From contig NZ_CP134706.1 of the NCBI RefSeq assembly GCF_038246755.1, positions 5,955,501 to 6,019,500 on the forward strand: DNA of 64,000 nt, read 5' to 3'. Source of the DNA: Micromonospora sp. FIMYZ51 (lineage in GTDB: Bacteria; Actinomycetota; Actinomycetes; Mycobacteriales; Micromonosporaceae). Made by a program: the position numbers and the translations under genes. Shown here piece by piece: positions 26,668-34,440 of this stretch. The notes under the pieces are model-generated. The model saw nothing but the letters and a program-made list of their open reading frames with translations, ran no database searches and was not told the DNA's origin. Position 1 is the stretch's first letter. Each line of letters starts with the position of its first letter.

Positions 26668-26786
26668 GCGGCTCAGCCGGCGCGCTGCGGCTCAGCCGGC
26701 GCGCTGCGGCTCAGCGTGCGCTCCCGCTCCGACAGCGCTCCGGCTCGGTCGGCAGGCTACGGCTCGTCCGGGCGCTGGGGCTCAGC
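26666..26786. repeat. Degenerate repeats of the oxidoreductase gene tail
   Basis: A 19-bp unit beginning CTGCGGCTCAGCC occurs at 26666-26684 and 26685-26703, with a truncated copy at 26704. A diverged copy GCGCTGGGGCTCAGC covers the actual stop at 26782. Each copy carries the TCA that is the minus-strand stop. Confidence 0.8.
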
Positions 26787-27735
26787 GGGTGTGGTCGATG
26801 ACGATCTTGCCGAAGACGTCTCCGGAGTGCAGGCGGGCGAAGGCGTCCGTAACCCGGCTGAACGGCACCACGCTGTCCACGACCGGCCGGACGCCCCGCT
26901 CGGCGCAGAACGTCAGCAGGTCGGTCAACTCCCCCGGCGTACCCATCGAGGTGCCCACGATCTCGAGTTGCATCGCGAAGACCCGGCGCAGGTTGACCTT
27001 TGGTTCGTGCCCGGCGGTCGCCCCGGAGACCACGATCCGGGCCCCCGGCGCGGCGGACTTCAGCGAATGGTCGAAGGTGGCCGCGCCGACGGTCTCGATC
27101 ACCACGTCGACCCGCTCACGCAGCCGCGCGCCGGGCTCGACCGGGGTCGCCCCCAGCTCGGCGATCCGCTCCCGCTTGCCCGCGTCCCGACTGGTCGCGT
27201 ACACCCGCTTGCCCATCGCGACGGCCAGCGCCACCGCCGCGGTGGCCACGCCGCCACCGGCGCCCTGGACCAGCACGGCGTCGGCGGTGTCGACGCGGCC
27301 CTTGGTGGTCAGCATGCGCCACGCGGTCAGCCAGGCCGTCGGCAGGCATGCCGCGTCGGTCGCCGCCAGGCCCGCTGGCAGCGGCAACAGATTCGATCGG
27401 GGTACGGCCACCCGCTCGGCCAGGGTGCCCGGGAAGTGCTCGGAGAGGATCGAGACGCCACGCGGGTCGCCGGGGGTGACCACCACCGGGTAGACGACCA
27501 CCTCGTTGCCGTCGGGGTCCACCCCGGTCGCGTCGCAGCCCAGGATCATCGGCAGCTGCTCGGCGCGCAGCCCCACGCCGCGCAGCGACCAGAGATCGTG
27601 ATGATTGAGCGAGCTGGCGGTGACGCGCAGGACCACCCAGTCGTCGTCGGGCAGCGTCGGCTCGGGTTGCTCACCGACGGTGAGCGCGGCGAGCGGATCG
27701 GCGTCGTCGAGGCGGGAGGCAAAGGCGGCACGCAT
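26782..27735 (-). CDS. Zinc-independent MDR-type alcohol dehydrogenase / quinone oxidoreductase
   Basis: 317 aa from ATG 27735. Medium-chain dehydrogenase fold: N-terminal GroES-like half with SSLNHHDLWSLRGVG and GCDATGVD, then the Rossmann half with VLVQGAGGGVATAAVALA binding NAD(P)H. The catalytic-zinc Cys-His-Cys set and the structural Cys4 loop are absent, as in quinone-oxidoreductase-like members. Substrate unknown. It is a single gene bounded by repeat copies A (3' side) and B (5' side). Confidence 0.85.
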   Translation of the reverse strand: MRAAFASRLDDADPLAALTVGEQPEPTLPDDDWVVLRVTASSLNHHDLWSLRGVGLRAEQLPMILGCDATGVDPDGNEVVVYPVVVTPGDPRGVSILSEHFPGTLAERVAVPRSNLLPLPAGLAATDAACLPTAWLTAWRMLTTKGRVDTADAVLVQGAGGGVATAAVALAVAMGKRVYATSRDAGKRERIAELGATPVEPGARLRERVDVVIETVGAATFDHSLKSAAPGARIVVSGATAGHEPKVNLRRVFAMQLEIVGTSMGTPGELTDLLTFCAERGVRPVVDSVVPFSRVTDAFARLHSGDVFGKIVIDHTR

Positions 27736-27742
27736 GATCCGC

Positions 27743-27748
27743 ACGGTA
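27743..27748 (-). promoter_or_regulatory. -10 box TACCGT, leaderless
   Basis: Minus-strand TACCGT stands 7 nt before ATG 27735, the same hexamer and spacing as before hisN (52220). Confidence 0.5.
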
Positions 27749-27762
27749 ACAAGCTGAGCGGC

Positions 27763-27818
27763 CGTTAAGAAGGGGCCCTTCCTATACACGAGACGTTAAG
27801 AAGGGCCCCTTCCTTACA
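27763..27818 (-). repeat. Twin-palindrome intergenic element, copy B
   Basis: Opposite orientation to copy A. Plus strand: GTTAAGAAGGGGCCCTTCC, then ATACACGAGAC, then GTTAAGAAGGGCCCCTTCC. Sits 3 bp past the malic enzyme stop and just upstream of the oxidoreductase promoter. Confidence 0.9.
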
Positions 27819-27820
27819 CC

Positions 27821-28999
<1,179 letters not shown>

Positions 29000-29138
29000 G
29001 GTGACTCCAGGATCTGTCGAGCAGCTGGACCGGCCGGTCGGACGCACGGTGAGGCGGCGAGCGGCGGCACGCGGTGCGGGGGGTCACCCGGGCGTCTTCG
29101 AGCATAGTGGGGCGGGTGGGGCCGGCATGTGAGCAGGG

Positions 29139-29483
29139 TCATAACCGGCGGGCCGGCACCCGACCGGGCCGGGGCCAGTACCGGGCCACCACCCGGCCCA
29201 CCACGTCGGCCACCCCGTACACCCGGGAGTCGTCGGTGACCAGGTCGTTGTCCCCGTACAGCCACCAGCCGCCGTCGGCGGGGCGGATCGCGCGCTTGAC
29301 GACCAGCAGGTCGGGGCGGCTGCGGAAGACCGCCACCACCACGTCGCCGGAACGTACGGCCCGACCGCCGCTGCGGACCAGCACCGCGTCGCCGTGCCGC
29401 AGCGTGGGCGACATGGACGGACCGGTCACCAGTACGGCGGACAGCGGCCACCGCAGCCGGGGCACGGACACGGGGGGTTTCAC
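29139..29483 (-). CDS. sodX: Signal-peptidase-like protease for Ni-SOD maturation
   Basis: 114 aa, about half the usual size of signal peptidase I. S24/S26 motifs: catalytic Ser in TGPSMSPTL, catalytic Lys in LLVVKRAIR, and the box YGDNDLVTDDSRVYG. No membrane anchor. It is divergent from sodN 75 bp away, the arrangement typical of the protease that removes the SodN leader to expose the nickel-binding His1. Start GTG 29483 overlaps a GGAGG; GTG 29471 is an alternative with better spacing. Confidence 0.85.
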   Translation of the reverse strand: MKPPVSVPRLRWPLSAVLVTGPSMSPTLRHGDAVLVRSGGRAVRSGDVVVAVFRSRPDLLVVKRAIRPADGGWWLYGDNDLVTDDSRVYGVADVVGRVVARYWPRPGRVPARRL

Positions 29484-29558
29484 CTCCAGCAGCCTCGGGG
29501 ACCACCGTCAGGAGTAATGTCGTCTTGGATCATCGCAAACTTCCCATGGAGGATCCCG

Positions 29559-29963
29559 ATGCGACTTCCACGCATCCTCGCGCCTCGCGTGACCGCCAGC
29601 GCGCACTGCGACCTGCCCTGCGGGGTCTACGACCCCGCCCAGGCTCGGATCGAGGCCGAGTCGGTGAAAATGATCTGTGAGAAGTATCAGGCCAACACCG
29701 ACCCCGAGTTCCGTACCCGAGCCATCCTGATCAAGGAGCAGCGGGCCGACCTGGTCAAGCACCACCTCTGGGTGCTGTGGACCGACTACTTCAAGCCGCC
29801 GCACTTCGAGAAGTACCCGCACCTGCACCAGCTGTTCAACGAGGCCACCAAGCTGGCCGGTGCCGCGGGTGCCAAGGGTGCTACCGACCCGAGCAAGGCC
29901 GACGAACTGCTCCAGAAGATCGACGAGATCTCGAAGATCTTCTGGGAGACCAAGCAGGCGTGA
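29559..29963 (+). CDS. sodN: Nickel superoxide dismutase
   Basis: 134 aa; ATG 29559 follows GGAGG at 7 nt. A 14-residue leader (MRLPRILAPRVTAS, AHC junction) precedes the nickel hook HCDLPCGVYDP, in which His1, Cys2 and Cys6 bind nickel after cleavage. The rest is the four-helix bundle (ARIEAESVKMICEKY, DLVKHHLWVLWTDYFKP). Dismutates superoxide. Divergent sodX should do the cleavage. Ni-SOD genes in relatives are induced by nickel; I see no operator I can name in the 75-bp gap. Confidence 0.97.
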   Translation: MRLPRILAPRVTASAHCDLPCGVYDPAQARIEAESVKMICEKYQANTDPEFRTRAILIKEQRADLVKHHLWVLWTDYFKPPHFEKYPHLHQLFNEATKLAGAAGAKGATDPSKADELLQKIDEISKIFWETKQA

Positions 29964-30061
29964 CATCGCCGGCCACGGCGGCCGACGCGTCCGCACCGGG
30001 CGCGTCGGCCGCCGGCATGTTTGACCGCCTCAGCGGGTAGAGTCCCCGACCGGGGGGATGA

Positions 30062-30472
30062 GTGGTGACTCAACTGACCGGCCAGCCAGCGACCGATGAC
30101 GACGTCGTGCACCTCACCGTGCCCGCCGACGGTGGCTATCTCGGCGTGCTCCGCACCGCCACCGCGGGTCTCGCGGCCCGGCTTCAGTTCGCCCTCGACG
30201 AGATCGAGGATCTGCGGATCGCCGTCGACGAGGCGTGCGCCATGCTGCTCGCCATCGCCGCCCGAGAGGCCGACCTCGACTGTCGGTTCGCGGTGACCGA
30301 GGACGCGCTCACCGTCGAGGTCACCGTGCCGACCGTGCCGGGTGCCAAGCTGCCCGCCGAGTCGTCGTTCGCGTGGAAGGTGCTCACCGCGCTGACCACG
30401 TCGGCCTCGGCCAGCGCGACCGACGGCCGGGCCACCATCGCCCTGCTGACCCGGCGTGCGCCGGGTTGGTGA
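30062..30472 (+). CDS. RsbW/SpoIIAB-like anti-sigma ATPase-fold protein
   Basis: 136 aa from GTG 30062 behind GGGGGATGA. HATPase_c_2-type fold: LDEIEDLRIAVDEACAMLLA resembles the N-box helix of anti-sigma kinases, but the canonical Asn is replaced (EACAM). The glycine-rich ATP lid is also not obvious, so catalysis is doubtful. It may bind a stress sigma factor or anti-anti-sigma partner; neither is adjacent. GTTT at 30019 and GGGTA at 30035 vaguely resemble a SigB-type promoter but spacing is short. Its stop lies in a tandem duplication shared with the convergent gene. Confidence 0.7.
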   Translation: MVTQLTGQPATDDDVVHLTVPADGGYLGVLRTATAGLAARLQFALDEIEDLRIAVDEACAMLLAIAAREADLDCRFAVTEDALTVEVTVPTVPGAKLPAESSFAWKVLTALTTSASASATDGRATIALLTRRAPGW

Positions 30473-30524
30473 CGGTCAGTTCACTCGAAGCCCAGTGGTG
30501 ACGGTCAGTTCACTCGAAGCCCAG
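30467..30524. repeat. 2 x 29-bp duplication across two convergent stop codons
   Basis: Perfect tandem 29-bp copies (30467-30495, 30496-30524), beginning TGGTGACGGTCAGTTC. The first holds the plus-strand stop (30470-30472); the second holds the end of the minus-strand gene (stop 30510-30512). Each copy contains both stops. Confidence 0.95.
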
Positions 30525-30899
30525 GGCGCGCGTGGTGGGCGGGCTCACCAGCAGCCAGGTGACGCCGGCCCCGAGCGCGATCAGCGGTACGCCGAGCCAG
30601 CCCAGCCCACCCTGGATCATGAACCAACCGATCGGCAGCAGCATGAGCTGGAGCACGATGGCCGGAGCGCGGGCGCCCGCCCGGCGACGCAGCAGCGCCC
30701 CGCCCAGCGCCCAGAGCGCGGCGGCGGCACCGACAGCGAAGGCCGTGACCAGCAATGCCGAGGTCAGGTCGGTTCGCGTGGCGGTGAAGTCGGCGACGAC
30801 CAGCCAGGCCGCGACCAGACCGACGGCGATCGACTCTCCTCGTAACAGCCGGACCGCCCAACGGAGCGTGACGGGGGTCGGGACTGAGTCGATGGCCAC
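30510..30899 (-). CDS. Small four-helix membrane protein
   Basis: 129 aa from GTG 30899. Four predicted membrane segments (about 22-40, 47-66, 79-96, 100-118) with an RRRAGAR loop, ending in a short cytoplasmic tail. Resembles the unassigned integral membrane proteins found beside lipid-kinase genes in actinomycetes; no catalytic motif. Divergent from the lipid kinase gene (42-bp gap), so their promoters overlap. Confidence 0.75.
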   Translation of the reverse strand: MAIDSVPTPVTLRWAVRLLRGESIAVGLVAAWLVVADFTATRTDLTSALLVTAFAVGAAAALWALGGALLRRRAGARAPAIVLQLMLLPIGWFMIQGGLGWLGVPLIALGAGVTWLLVSPPTTRALGFE

Positions 30900-30905
30900 G
30901 CGGAC

Positions 30906-30911
30906 ACGATA
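30906..30911 (-). promoter_or_regulatory. -10 box TATCGT, leaderless
   Basis: Minus-strand TATCGT stands 6 nt before GTG 30899; it is part of GGGTATCGT, which could also read as a SigB-type -10. Confidence 0.45.
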
Positions 30912-30928
30912 CCCGTGACGGTCCGGAG

Positions 30929-30934
30929 TACAGT
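30929..30934 (+). promoter_or_regulatory. -10 box TACAGT, leaderless
   Basis: TACAGT is followed by 7 nt and ATG 30942; no ribosome binding site. Confidence 0.5.
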
Positions 30935-30941
30935 GCCGCCC

Positions 30942-31886
30942 ATGCGGGCCGTCCTGCTGGTCAATCCGAAGGCCACCACCACAAGTGAGCGCGCACGGGA
31001 CGTACTTGTCCGCGCGCTACGCAGCGAGGTCGACCTCTCCGTGCGCTACACCCGCCGGCGCGGTCACGCCACCGCCCTGGCCCGGGAGGCCGCCGTCGAG
31101 GGGGTCGACGTGGTGGTGACCCTCGGCGGCGACGGCACGGTCAACGAGGTGGTCAACGGGCTGATGGCCGCCAGCACGGCCGGTGGCCACCCGCCGTCGG
31201 CCGAGCGGCTGCCCGCCCTGGCCACCGTGCCGGGCGGCTCGACAAACGTCTTCGCGCGGGCGCTGGGCCTACCTCGGGAGTGGGCGGAGGCCGCCAGCAT
31301 GATCCTGGAGGGCCTCCGGCTGGGCCGACACCGGACGATCGGCCTCGGTCGGGCAGACGACCGCTACTTCACGTTCTGTGCCGGCTTCGGGCTCGACGCG
31401 GCGGTGATCCACCGGGTCGAGGAGGCTCGTCGCAAGGGTCGGGTTTCCTCGCCGGGGCTCTACTTCCGCGCCTTCACCGCGCAGTTCCTGTTCGGCTCCG
31501 AACGGCGACACCCGGTGATCCGGCTTGAACAACCGGGCGAGGAGGCGGAGGTGGAGCTGTCCACCGTCATCGTCCAGAACACCGCCCCGTGGACCTACGT
31601 CGGGGACCGGGAGGCCAACCCGAACCCGGAGGCGTCGTTCGATCTGGGGCTCGATGTGTTGGCCCTGCGCCAGCTTGGCGTCGCCAGTACGACACGTACG
31701 GTGACACAATTGCTCTCCAACACGCCCGATCCGCGTGGTCGTCACGTGCTGCGACTGCACGACGTGGCCGAGTTCACGCTGGTGGCGGGCCGTCCGCAGG
31801 CATTCCAGCTCGATGGCGACTATCTTGGCGAGCGGGAAAAAGTCAGATTCACCTCCGTTCCGGCCGCACTCAGAGTAATCTGTTAG
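30942..31886 (+). CDS. Diacylglycerol/sphingosine kinase-family lipid kinase
   Basis: 314 aa. DAGK catalytic domain: N-terminal LLVNPKATT, the nucleotide motif LGGDGTVNEVVNGL, and PGGSTNVFARALGLP, followed by the beta-sandwich lid domain (CAGFGLDAAVIHRVE ... FQLDGDYLGE). Predicted to phosphorylate a lipid alcohol such as diacylglycerol or a phosphatidylinositol precursor at the inner membrane face. The family also contains NAD-kinase-like and undecaprenol-type members, so the acceptor is open. Confidence 0.9.
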   Translation: MRAVLLVNPKATTTSERARDVLVRALRSEVDLSVRYTRRRGHATALAREAAVEGVDVVVTLGGDGTVNEVVNGLMAASTAGGHPPSAERLPALATVPGGSTNVFARALGLPREWAEAASMILEGLRLGRHRTIGLGRADDRYFTFCAGFGLDAAVIHRVEEARRKGRVSSPGLYFRAFTAQFLFGSERRHPVIRLEQPGEEAEVELSTVIVQNTAPWTYVGDREANPNPEASFDLGLDVLALRQLGVASTTRTVTQLLSNTPDPRGRHVLRLHDVAEFTLVAGRPQAFQLDGDYLGEREKVRFTSVPAALRVIC

Positions 31887-31966
31887 GCCTCCGGCATCGC
31901 CGGGTAGAGATGAAGCGGTGTGGCCCCCGACACCCGGCTTCGCGACACCCGGTAGTCGTGTCGGAA

Positions 31967-31996
31967 ATGTCAGCATTGTCCGCCGGACTGTACTAT
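31967..31996 (+). promoter_or_regulatory. Candidate whiB1 promoter
   Basis: ATGTCA (31967-31972), 18 bp, TACTAT (31991-31996), about 330 bp ahead of whiB1. A second possible start site has TTGACA at 32100 with TATTCA at 32125 (19-bp spacing). The 444-bp gap 31887-32330 is visibly AT-richer than the rest. It also holds a dyad AAGTTCG/CGAACTT at 32112-32141 that could be a regulator site. I see no gene in it. Confidence 0.4.
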
Positions 31997-32330
31997 ATTG
32001 ATCATTAGCTGTGATACGGCGGGCAGCCGGAGCGATCCGGAACCCGGACAAATGGGTTGTGGGCTTGCTCACCGCCCGGAGTTTTTCCGAGCGCCACCCT
32101 TGACATTGCGTAAGTTCGTGAAAGTATTCACAAGCGAACTTGAGTTACCGGGACATTGCCTGGCGCGCTCAGCAAGTTGAGCCGTTCCAGCAGGTCCCGG
32201 GAGCAACCAGCCTGCTCACGCAGTGCCGAATTGACGGATGCAAACCGTCACCATCGACATTGCGGATGCATATAGGAAAAGCACTAACAGCAACATCTGC
32301 CACCCATCCAGAATGAGGAGTGTTGCCGCC

Positions 32331-32588
32331 ATGGACTGGCGCCACCATGCTGTCTGCCGCGACGAGGACCCGGAGCTGTTCTTCCCGATTGGGACGTCCG
32401 GTCCGGCTCTCCTTCAGGTCGAGCAGGCCAAGGCCGTCTGCCGGCGCTGCTCCGTGACCGACCAGTGCCTGCAGTGGGCGCTGGAGTCCGGTCAGGACGC
32501 TGGCGTCTGGGGCGGGATGAGCGAGGAGGAACGGCGCGCCGTCAAGCGTCGCGGTGGCCTCCGGGTGCTGCGCGCTCACTCCGCCTGA
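32331..32588 (+). CDS. whiB1: WhiB1/WblE iron-sulfur regulator
   Basis: 85 aa from ATG 32331, GAGGAG 10 nt upstream. Starts MDWRHHAVCRDEDPELFFPIG and contains the four cluster cysteines (C9, and CRRC...C of CRRCSVTDQC), the GVWGG turn and a basic RRAVKRR tail: the full pattern of WhiB1/WblE. In relatives it is an essential [4Fe-4S], NO-sensitive DNA-binding partner of the principal sigma factor. The long AT-richer upstream region suggests complex regulation. Followed by a hairpin. Confidence 0.95.
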   Translation: MDWRHHAVCRDEDPELFFPIGTSGPALLQVEQAKAVCRRCSVTDQCLQWALESGQDAGVWGGMSEEERRAVKRRGGLRVLRAHSA

Positions 32589-32610
32589 CCACAACCCGCA
32601 CCGAAGCGAC

Positions 32611-32641
32611 ACGCCCCGGCTGGCACCGCCCGCCGGGGCGT
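32611..32641 (+). terminator. Hairpin terminator of whiB1
   Basis: Arms ACGCCCCGGC (32611-32620) and GCCGGGGCGT (32632-32641), 11-nt loop, followed by TCTGCTGT. Confidence 0.75.
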
Positions 32642-32725
32642 TCTGCTGTCCCGGGTCCGCCGACTCGCCGTAGCGGCGACGCGCGGGCCCGCCAGCTGTC
32701 TCCCGCCGGCGGCTCGGCACGCCCG

Positions 32726-33529
32726 TCAGCCGGCCCGGTACCCGGTGCCGTCCACCCGGCGCAGCACCAGGTCGACAAGTTCCGGAGCATCGGTAAGCGG
32801 CGCGGACACCGCCACCGCACCGGCGGCCCGCGCCGTCGTCGTCACCGCGTCGTGGAACAGCCCGGGAGCCAGGAAGTAGGCGGCCACGGCCACCCGTCGC
32901 GCACCAGCCGCCCGGAGCCGGGCCACCGCCGTACCGGCGTCCGGAGGCGCCGCCGAGGCGTACGAGACCCGGGTCGGGGTGCCCAGTGCCGCGCCCAGCG
33001 CGGCGGCCACTCGACCGACGGACCCCCGCGCCCCGGCGTCCCGGGTTCCCGCCGCGGCCAGCACCAGAGCGTCCCACCGGCCCGGATCCACCTCGGCCAG
33101 CCGGCGTCGCAGGCCGGCCAGCAGCGCCGGGTCCACCTGAGCGGCGACCGGGCCGAGCACGTCGGTCACCCGCACCGCGATCGGGGTACCGGAGCGGTTG
33201 GCTGCCGCCACCGCCGCCGGGATGTCCACCCGTCGGTGGTACGCGGCAGTGAGCAGCAGCGGCACCAGGACCGCCCGACGATGCCCGGCGGCGGCCAGCG
33301 CCTGCAACGCCTGCGCCGGATCCGGCTGGGTGTGATCGAGCCAGCTCGCCAGCACCGGGGTGCCGGGCCGGGCCGCCGCGACCGCGCGGGCCAACGCCCG
33401 GGTCGCGTCGGCCGCCCGGGGATCGCGGCTGCCGTGGGCGACCAGGAGCACAGGGTCGGTGCCCGGCCCGGACGCACCGGGCCGGCTCCGACAGTCGTCG
33501 ACCGATCCGCTCAGAGATGCAGCCCGCAC
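32726..33529 (-). CDS. Sirohydrochlorin chelatase (CbiX/SirB family)
   Basis: 267 aa from GTG 33529, overlapping cysH by 19 bp. Two CbiX-type repeats: the first starts VLLVAHGSRDPRAA with the metal-binding His, followed by LVPLLLTAAYHRRVDIP (second His); the second begins ALVLAAAGTRDAGA and ends VAVAAYFLAPGLFHDAV. It inserts ferrous iron into sirohydrochlorin to give siroheme. Last gene of the operon whose first enzyme, sulfite reductase, needs siroheme, so ferrochelatase rather than cobaltochelatase activity is the better guess. Confidence 0.88.
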   Translation of the reverse strand: MRAASLSGSVDDCRSRPGASGPGTDPVLLVAHGSRDPRAADATRALARAVAAARPGTPVLASWLDHTQPDPAQALQALAAAGHRRAVLVPLLLTAAYHRRVDIPAAVAAANRSGTPIAVRVTDVLGPVAAQVDPALLAGLRRRLAEVDPGRWDALVLAAAGTRDAGARGSVGRVAAALGAALGTPTRVSYASAAPPDAGTAVARLRAAGARRVAVAAYFLAPGLFHDAVTTTARAAGAVAVSAPLTDAPELVDLVLRRVDGTGYRAG

Positions 33530-34269
33530 TCGGTCTTCTCGAACATGGCCCAGCGGCCGGCTCGCGGATCCTCCCCGGCCTTGGTCCGCCGGGTACAGGG
33601 CCAGCAGCCGATCGAGCCGTAGCCACGCCGGAACAACTCGTTCACCGGCACGTTCCACCGGGCGATGTACGCGTCGACGTCCGCCTGGCTCCAAGCCGCG
33701 ATCGGGTTGACCTTCACCTTGCCGCGCCGGGGGTCGAACGCCACCACCGGCGTGTTGGCCCGGCTCGGCGACTCGTCGCGGCGCAGCCCGGCCGCCCACG
33801 CGTCGTAGCCGGCCAGCGCCCGCTCCAACGGCTCCACCTTGCGCAGCCGGCAGCACTCGTCCGGCGACCTGTTGAACAGCCGTGGTCCGTACTCGCCGTC
33901 CTGCTGGCCCACGGTGAGTCGCGGCCGGATCGACCGGACGGTCACCGGCAGCGTCCGGGCCACCTCGTCGCGGACCGCGAGGGTTTCCGGGAAGTGCAGG
34001 CCGGTGTCGAGGAAGACCACGTCCACGCCGGGCGCCACCCGGGACACCAGGTGGGCGAGGACCGCGTCCGCCATCGAGCTGGTCACACAGAACCGGTCGC
34101 CGAAGGTCTCCGCGGCCCAGCCGGCGATCTCCACCGCCGGTGCGCCCTCCAGCTCGCGGCCGGCACGCTCGGCCAGCTCCCGCAACTCGTCCGGGGCACG
34201 CCGGCCGGCCGGCGCGGGTGCGGTGGTGCCGACCAGCCCGAGGCCGGCGGCGGAGATCAGGCCGCTCAT
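33511..34269 (-). CDS. cysH: Adenylylsulfate (APS) reductase, thioredoxin-dependent
   Basis: 252 aa; ATG 34269 overlaps the preceding stop (ATGA). PAPS-reductase fold with SSMADAVLAHL and VVFLDTGLHFPET. The [4Fe-4S] cysteine pairs of the APS-specific class are present: CCRLRKVEPL and GCWPCTRRTKAGEDPRAGRW, and the catalytic Cys is in the C-terminal ECGLHL. Reduces APS to sulfite and AMP using thioredoxin. Sulfite then goes to the ferredoxin sulfite reductase two genes upstream. No cysDN is adjacent. Confidence 0.93.
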   Translation of the reverse strand: MSGLISAAGLGLVGTTAPAPAGRRAPDELRELAERAGRELEGAPAVEIAGWAAETFGDRFCVTSSMADAVLAHLVSRVAPGVDVVFLDTGLHFPETLAVRDEVARTLPVTVRSIRPRLTVGQQDGEYGPRLFNRSPDECCRLRKVEPLERALAGYDAWAAGLRRDESPSRANTPVVAFDPRRGKVKVNPIAAWSQADVDAYIARWNVPVNELFRRGYGSIGCWPCTRRTKAGEDPRAGRWAMFEKTECGLHL

Positions 34270-34427
34270 CGGTCCACCGCCCGGGAGAGCAGGCCGGTGA
34301 ACCGGACGGTGAATGCCCGGGCGCAGGCGTGGCACTCCCACGCGCCAGGCCCGGCCTCGCTCGGTCGCAGGTCCTCCTCGCCGCAGTACGGGCAGTACAA
34401 CGGTGCGGCCCGGGTCTCGCTGCTCAT
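34266..34427 (-). CDS. Small zinc-ribbon-like protein of the sulfur operon
   Basis: 53 aa from ATG 34427 (GAGG 8 nt upstream), 13 nt after the sir stop and overlapping cysH by 4 bp. Two CxxC knuckles, YCPYCGEED and WECHACARAF, make a rubredoxin- or zinc-ribbon-like metal site. I recall an unnamed short protein at this place between sir and cysH in other actinomycetes. Its tight coupling suggests a role as redox or metal partner of the reductases; function unproven. Confidence 0.8.
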   Translation of the reverse strand: MSSETRAAPLYCPYCGEEDLRPSEAGPGAWECHACARAFTVRFTGLLSRAVDR

Positions 34428-34440
34428 CGCGCCACCTCGC

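Noticed and set aside
30019..30039. SigB-type promoter GTTT/GGGTA before the RsbW-like gene
   Set aside because: Spacing of 12 is shorter than the usual 14-16; kept only as a remark.
31998..32180. 60-codon frame upstream of whiB1
   Set aside because: Poor codon pattern for this genome, no ribosome binding site, in an AT-richer regulatory gap.
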